Origin: Mycteria americana
Taxonomy: Eukaryota; Chordata; Aves; Ciconiiformes; Ciconiidae
Assembly (NCBI RefSeq): GCF_035582795.1
Contig: NC_134368.1
Span: 41,159,501 to 41,223,500 of the forward strand
Length of the DNA: 64,000 nt
Direction of reading: 5' to 3'
The position numbers and the translations under genes are program-made. A model generated the notes under the pieces. It made no database searches. It saw nothing but the letters and a program-made list of their open reading frames with translations, and was not told the DNA's origin. This document shows positions 58,801-64,000 of this stretch, piece after piece. Each line of letters opens with the position of its first letter. Within the stretch, counting starts at the first letter, position 1.

Positions 58801-61265
58801 TTATTTTAAGTGTCTTTGACTTGCCATCCTGGGAGGTGGCCTACTTGACTGGAACCAAATCTCAGACCTAATAGCAATGTGATTCTCAAATGCTATGGAG
58901 GTGGTAAGAGACAATAAATATCTCTTGGTGAAATATTACTCAAATAATGGGAGGATCCAGAGGATTGACTTGAGGTCTATAGGGGATGTACCTAGCATAT
59001 CGGTAGGAAATCTGTTGTTCCGAAGTGAAAAATTAGTAATTGGAGTAGCTTAGATTTGACTCTGACTAGTAGAAAGGAGGACTTTCTTGAATTTAAAAAT
59101 TGAGTGAGAATTTATATTAAAACGAACACAAGTCAAATCTATGATACTTTAAAAAGGGATGAATGCATGTCAAAAAGTAGAGTTAAGCAAACTTGAGGAA
59201 CTTATGGGAAGGCCATTTGCAGGAAAACCGTAATGCAGAAGTTCTTGCTGCTAATAAAAGAAATAGTGAAGTGCAACCATCCTGATGTGGAGAAATGATA
59301 GGAAAATAATGATAGATTAGTAAGACTGCACCAGAAACCCTGAAAGATCTTGTGGAACAAGGACAAAGAGTATTCAAAGAGTATGAAGCTACAGGAAAAA
59401 TAGGAAAAGGATAGGGCTGAAAAGGTTAAGGTACCAAATGAATTACAACAATTGAGAAACAGAAAAGGTTTCTTTACTGTTATAAGAATTGTTTGGGGTT
59501 TTTTGAAAGAGAATTATCTGACTGATGTGGAGAAAGCATTTAAACCTTCAGCCTTCTCAAACAAGGTTATTTCTTGGTTGCTTATTTTTAAAAAGCAACT
59601 GGCAAAAAAGTCTAGTACAGGGGAGCTAGAGATTGAACACATTCATGTCTGCAGGGCGATAGAATAATTGCTGTGCAAACGGATGCACTCTATGAACAAA
59701 TGGACAGTTTGAGAAGGGTGGTTGAAGTCCCACAGGAGGAAAAACACAGTATGCATTTTTGAAATGTCAGGTCAGCCAGTTTAATTCTTTCTGTGTCGAA
59801 CAGATTTTATTTTATTCATCAGGATAACTTGGCTAGTGCACACAGAGGAAGCAGTGCATCTAAAATCTTTATTAACACTTCGATACTGTCTCATATCAGC
59901 AAAATAGAGAGGAGGAAAAAAAAAGTAGTTTCATCTAGCCATAAGATCAGTACACAAATATTTGAAAAGTTTTATTCAAAATGGGTAGAATTAGTATACA
60001 AAATGATCTGATAAATTGCAGAAGATATCTGAAATCAAAAAGATTAATTACAATATCAATATGTACGAGGTATTGCACTTAAGAGAAGTCAAATGCAAAT
60101 GAGAGTAGCAGAATAGATGGAGCTATCACAGAAAAGGCAAATCTAACACTGGGAGATACTGAAGAAAGCATTGCATGAAGATAGTGAATGTGGTCATTTC
60201 TCTTTAATGTTCCAGGTGTTGTATTAGACGGCATCTGTCAAGTTTTGGCCATTACTGTGCTGGAGTGATTTACACAAAATGTTGAGTCTTAAAAGGAAGG
60301 GAAAAGTAATAATAAGAGATTTGGACAGAAAGACTTGAAAAACTTGTTCCTTCAGTCCTTTCATAAGAGAGAAAAAAAGAGAGTAATGGAGAAATAAAAT
60401 ATAGTTTATTAGAACAATGATCATAATAGTTTTCTCCAAATCCACACCCCCACACCCCCCAAAGTGATAAGACATTAAGTCCCAGCAGGCAAGAACAATA
60501 TGCAGAAAATTTCATGAATTATAGAATTAGAAAAACATATACATTAAACAGTCAAGTCTGTTCAAAGTAAAGTTCTACGTATCTTACCTCAACTGTACTG
60601 TTAGTTTGCATCAGAGAGGCTTGCTACATTTTTGTTCAAATCTTTATAACCACTTGTCCTCTGAAAATTTATCATTTAATATGATTATTTAAAACATTGT
60701 TTCCATTATAAAATGGATTTAACTTGAAAGTATATTTGTATATTGCATGAGGATACTCAGTGCAAAGTTAGATGAAATTAGGTGGAAAGATGCTTGATTT
60801 CAGAATATAGGACAAGTATATTACCACGAATTTTATATATCCATTCACTTCTTTAATGGAAGATGTCTGTTCTGCACAAAGTATAATTCAGGTTAATATA
60901 AGAATGTTCTCAGTGTGAAGAATTTTTCTTTTCAGGAAACTAGACATGACATTACATTAGGCTTCTAATAACAAAAGAGAAACTAGTGAAATATAGGAAT
61001 TTATTCTACTTATTAATGGAATAGTATTTAGTCAAACATTTTACACCTACATTATAATAAAAATCCATATTCTTATTCATGATTTGAAAATATTTTTTAG
61101 ACTCTTTATTGTGGACAGAAAAGATGCAACTTCCTTTATACAATCCTGTTTGCAGTTCTTTGAATAAATTTCTTTTGTATTCTGGGCAAGAAAACTTCCA
61201 TAAGAAGTGCAGCATGAAGTGTAAGAATAGACAATTTTATTACCTGACTTGTTTTCAATATGAAT
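58801..61265. other. unclassified, possible decayed LINE remnants
   Basis: Scattered phrases at 59400-59660 and 59830-59910 (for example ACACTTCGATACTGTCTCAT, compare the CR1 DTVSH codons) hint at a very old CR1, but I cannot align it convincingly. Nothing else recognised. Confidence 0.3.
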
Positions 61266-62012
61266 GATTAACAGAGTCAGACTTACTTCTGTGTGCAGCA
61301 AAAGGAGAGCTAAGGAGAATCTCCAGCCCCTAGTAGATGGGGGAGGGAACACAGTGACCAAGGATGAGGAAAAGGCTGAGGTACTTAATACCTTCTTTGC
61401 CTCAGTCTTTAATAGCAGGGCCAATTGTTCTCTGGGTACCCAGCCCCCGGAGTTGGAAGATAGGGACGGGGACCAGAATGGAGCCCCCATAATCCAGGGA
61501 GAAATGGTTAGTGACCTGCTGCACCACTTAGACACTCACAAGTCTATGGGGCCTGATGAGATCCACCCGAGAGTACTGAAGGAACTGGCAGATGTGCTCA
61601 GCAAGCCCCTTTCCATCATTTACCAGCAGTCCTGGCTAACTGGGGGAGGTCCCTGCTGACTGGAGATTAGCAAATGTGACTCCCATCTTCAAGAAGGGTG
61701 GAAGGAGGACCTGGGGAACTACAGGCCTGTCAGCCTGACCTCGGTGCCAGGGAAGCTGATGGAGCAGATCATCCTGAGTGCCATCACACAGCATGTAGAG
61801 GATAACCAAGGGATCAAGCCCAGCCAGCATGGGTTCAGAAAAGGCAAGTCCTGCTTGACCAACCTGATCTCCTTCTTCGACAAGGTGGCCCACCTAGTGG
61901 ATGAGAGAAAGGCTGTGGATGTTGTCTATCTAGACTTCAGTAAAGCCTTTGACACTGTTTCCCACAGCATTCTCCTGGAGTAACTGGTTGCTCATGGCTT
62001 GGATGGGTGTAC
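61266..62012 (+). mobile_element. CR1 LINE, plus strand, 5' part (interrupted)
   Basis: CR1 ORF2 reverse-transcriptase region: [59 protein letters not shown], then a frame change near 61650, then KLMEQIILSAI, GIKPSQHGFRKGKSCLTNLI, VVYLDFSKAFDTVSHSILLE and a TAA (61981-61983) in place of Lys, continuing LVAHGLDGCT. The match breaks at GTAC (62009-62012) and resumes at 63730. Inactive. Confidence 0.93.
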
Positions 62013-63729
62013 AGAATCACAGAATGTATAGGTTGAAAAAGACCTTTAAGATCATCGAGTCTAGCCGTAAACCGAACACTACCAAGAGCACCACTACACC
62101 ATGTCCCTAAGCACCTCATCCAAACGTCCTTTAAATACCTCCAGGGATGGCGACTCAACCACTTCCCTGTTCCAATGCTTGATAACCCTTTCAGTGAAGT
62201 AAAATTTCCTAATATCCAATCTAAACCTCCCCTGGTGCAACTTGAGGCCATTTCCTCTTGTCCTATCACTTCTTACCTGGGAGAAGAGACCAACCCCCAT
62301 CTCACTACAACCTCCTTTCAGGTAGCTGTAGAGAGCAATAAGGTCAGCCTCCTTTTCTCCAGGCTAAACAACCCCAGTTCCCTCAGCCGCTCCTCATAAG
62401 ACTTCTGCTCTAGACCCTTCACCAGCTTCCTGAGTTCTAGCCAGAGCTCTCTATTCAGCCAGGCCGGTCTTCTTCCCCGCCGGCTCGTCTTTCGGCACCT
62501 GGGGACAGCCTGCTCTTGTGCCTTTAGGACTTCCTCCTTCAAGAATGTCCAGCCTTCCTGGACTCCTTTGCCCATTAGGGCTGCCTCCCAGGGGACTCTC
62601 TCGACCAGTCTCCTAAACAGGCCGAAGTCTGCCCTCCGGAAGTCTAAGGTGGCAGTTCTGCTGACCGCCCTTGCCGCTTCTCTCCATATCAAAAACTCTA
62701 TCATTTCGTGATCACTCTGCCCAAGATGGCCTCCAACCATCACATGGCTCACAAGTCCTTCTCTGTTCATGAACAAGAGGTCCAGCAGGGCACCTTCCCT
62801 AGCTGGCTCACTCACCAGCTGTGTCAGGAAGTTATCTGCCACACACTCCAGGAACCTCCTAGACTGTTTCTTCTCTGCTGTATTGTATTTCCAGCAGACA
62901 TCTGGTGAGTTGAAGTCCCCCACAAGAACAAGGGCTAGCAATTGTGAGGCTTCTCCCAGCTGCTTATAAAATAGTTTGTCAGTCTCCTCATCCTGGTTGG
63001 GTGGTCTGTAACAGACTCCCACCACAATATCTGCCTTGTTGGCCTTCCCCCTGATTCTTACCCATAGACACTCCACCCTATCGTCACCATCCTCAAGCTG
63101 TAAACTATCCAGACACTCCCTGATGTATAGGGCTACCCCACCGCCTCTCCTGCCTTGCCTATCCCTCCTGAAGAGTTTATAGCCATCCATTGCCGCACTC
63201 CAGTTGTGCGAGTCATCCCACCACGTTTCCGTGATGGCAACCATATCATAGTTTTCCTGATGTACAGTGGCTTCCAACTCCTCCTGCTTGTTGCCCATGC
63301 TATGTGCATTTGTGTAGAGGCACTTCAGCTGGGCTGTCGTCCATGTTTCCTTCATAGAAGAACACCCCTTGTGTGCTTTGAGGCGTTTCCCTGGCGTTTC
63401 CCTCTTGGCTCCTATTGCCTCAGTATCCCCTAGCTCAACTCTGTTCGACTTTGGCTGTGCCCCAGCGTACCCCACACATCTCAGAGACACAGGCTGAGTG
63501 CCCTCGCTGGCACCCGCTCCCTCTAACCGTGGCATGTCGTCCCTCAGCTTCCCTCGGGCAAGCCTGATATTATCCCCCTCCCCCTTCGAGTCTAGTTTAA
63601 AGCTCTGTCGATGAGCCCCGCAAGTTCCTGAGCAAAGATTCTCTTTCCCCTTTGAGAAAGATGAATCCTATCAGACGCCAGCAAACCTGGTGCTGTGTAG
63701 GCCATCCCGTTGTCAAAAAAAACAAATCC
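62013..63729 (-). mobile_element. CR1 LINE inserted in CR1; endonuclease kept, RT deleted
   Basis: Read on the minus strand: the end of ORF1 (..[18 protein letters not shown].., the last block of the SGNH-esterase-like domain, stop near 63599), then ORF2 endonuclease, a deletion of the whole reverse transcriptase, then the ORF2 C-terminus, 3' UTR and an ATTCTGTG end at 62013. GTAC flanks both sides (62009-62012, 63730-63733). 1717 bp. 5'-truncated within ORF1. Confidence 0.92.
62318..63535 (-). pseudogene. CR1 ORF2 derivative: endonuclease fused to C-terminus
   Basis: 405 open codons. Residues 70-300 are an APE-type endonuclease with the family motifs LYTNAHSM, AITETWW, GYKLFRRDR.GRRGGGVALYI, CLWVRIRG, VGVCYRPP, LVGDFN and LGQSDHEMIEF. 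After ..RPAWLNRELWLELRK the frame passes directly (junction near 62428-62432) to LVKGLEQKSYEERLRELGLF, normally over 500 residues further on. The frame then shifts at about 62340; the last part continues at 62300-62094 in another frame. Without a reverse transcriptase it could move only in trans. Confidence 0.88.
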
Positions 63730-64000
63730 GTACTCTTCGCTGGATAAAGAACTGGCTGGATGGCCAGGCCCAAAGGGTGGTGATGAATGGAGTTTACTCC
63801 AGTTGGCAGCCGGTCACAAGTGGTGTTCCCCAGGGCTCTGTGTTGGGGCCAGTTCTGTTTAATATCTTTATCAATGATCTGGACAAAAGGGATCGAGTGT
63901 ACCCTCAGTAAGTTTGCAGACAACACCAAGTTGTGCAGGAGTGTTGATCTGCTTGAGAGTAGGAAGGCTCTACAGAGGTACCTGGACAGGCTGGATTGAT
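63730..64000 (+). mobile_element. CR1 LINE, plus strand, 3' part (continues past window)
   Basis: The text resumes where 62012 stopped: [20 protein letters not shown], then [29 protein letters not shown], and after a frame change [20 protein letters not shown]. The RT catalytic box has N in place of the second Asp (FADNT for FADDT), so this copy would be dead even without the insertion. Confidence 0.92.

Noticed and set aside
58801..60520. Decayed CR1 over the whole interval
   Set aside because: Only isolated phrases match. I could not place motifs in order, so it is left as unclassified.
1..64000. CRISPR arrays, operons, Shine-Dalgarno sites, riboswitches, bacterial-type terminators
   Set aside because: None seen, and the repeats and base composition are those of a vertebrate nuclear genome.

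Overview
The window looks like nuclear DNA from a bird. Evidence: many CR1 LINE fragments ending in the CR1 octamer (ATTCTGTG), three solo copies of a CCAGC..GGGATAGAG-type LTR of the kind common in avian genomes, AT-rich intron-like sequence, and one sharp CpG island. No bacterial-type operon is present. Nearly all listed open frames of 60-110 codons are chance frames. I name no host gene.

Layout. 1-16 kb: intron-like sequence with candidate minus-strand exons (1865-1924, 2793-2893, 9442-9468), two solo LTRs (4613-5181, 6571-7163), a CR1 tail and an old L2-like LINE piece. About 15.93-16.55 kb: CpG island with a CCAAT box, an RFX X-box-like site and a (CGAGC)n repeat, probably a promoter firing in both directions. 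16.6-52.1 kb: a candidate plus-strand gene. Eleven candidate coding exons keep one reading frame from an ATG at 20283 to a TGA at 52019-52021 (about 242 codons). Several exons are very short and the model is unproven.

31698-38557: a minus-strand endogenous retrovirus of 6860 bp, the best-supported object here. It has two 816-bp LTRs I could not tell apart by eye, a 5-bp target duplication (TACCC), a primer-binding site matching tRNA-Ser over 18 nt, a broken gag, a full-length protease-RT-RNase H-integrase frame with all catalytic residues, and an env remnant. A canonical -1 frameshift signal (A AAA AAC, 8-nt spacer, 11-bp bulged hairpin, possible pseudoknot) joins gag to pol. It lies antisense in what would have been an intron of about 755 bp.

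38.6-61 kb: more intron-like sequence, an old CR1 (40.24-41.44 kb), a young CR1 tail with a 230-codon open frame (44.86-45.6 kb), and the 3' end of the plus-strand gene model. 61.27-64 kb: a plus-strand CR1 split by a minus-strand CR1 inserted at GTAC. The inserted copy has lost its reverse transcriptase by an in-frame internal deletion that joins the endonuclease to the ORF2 C-terminus.
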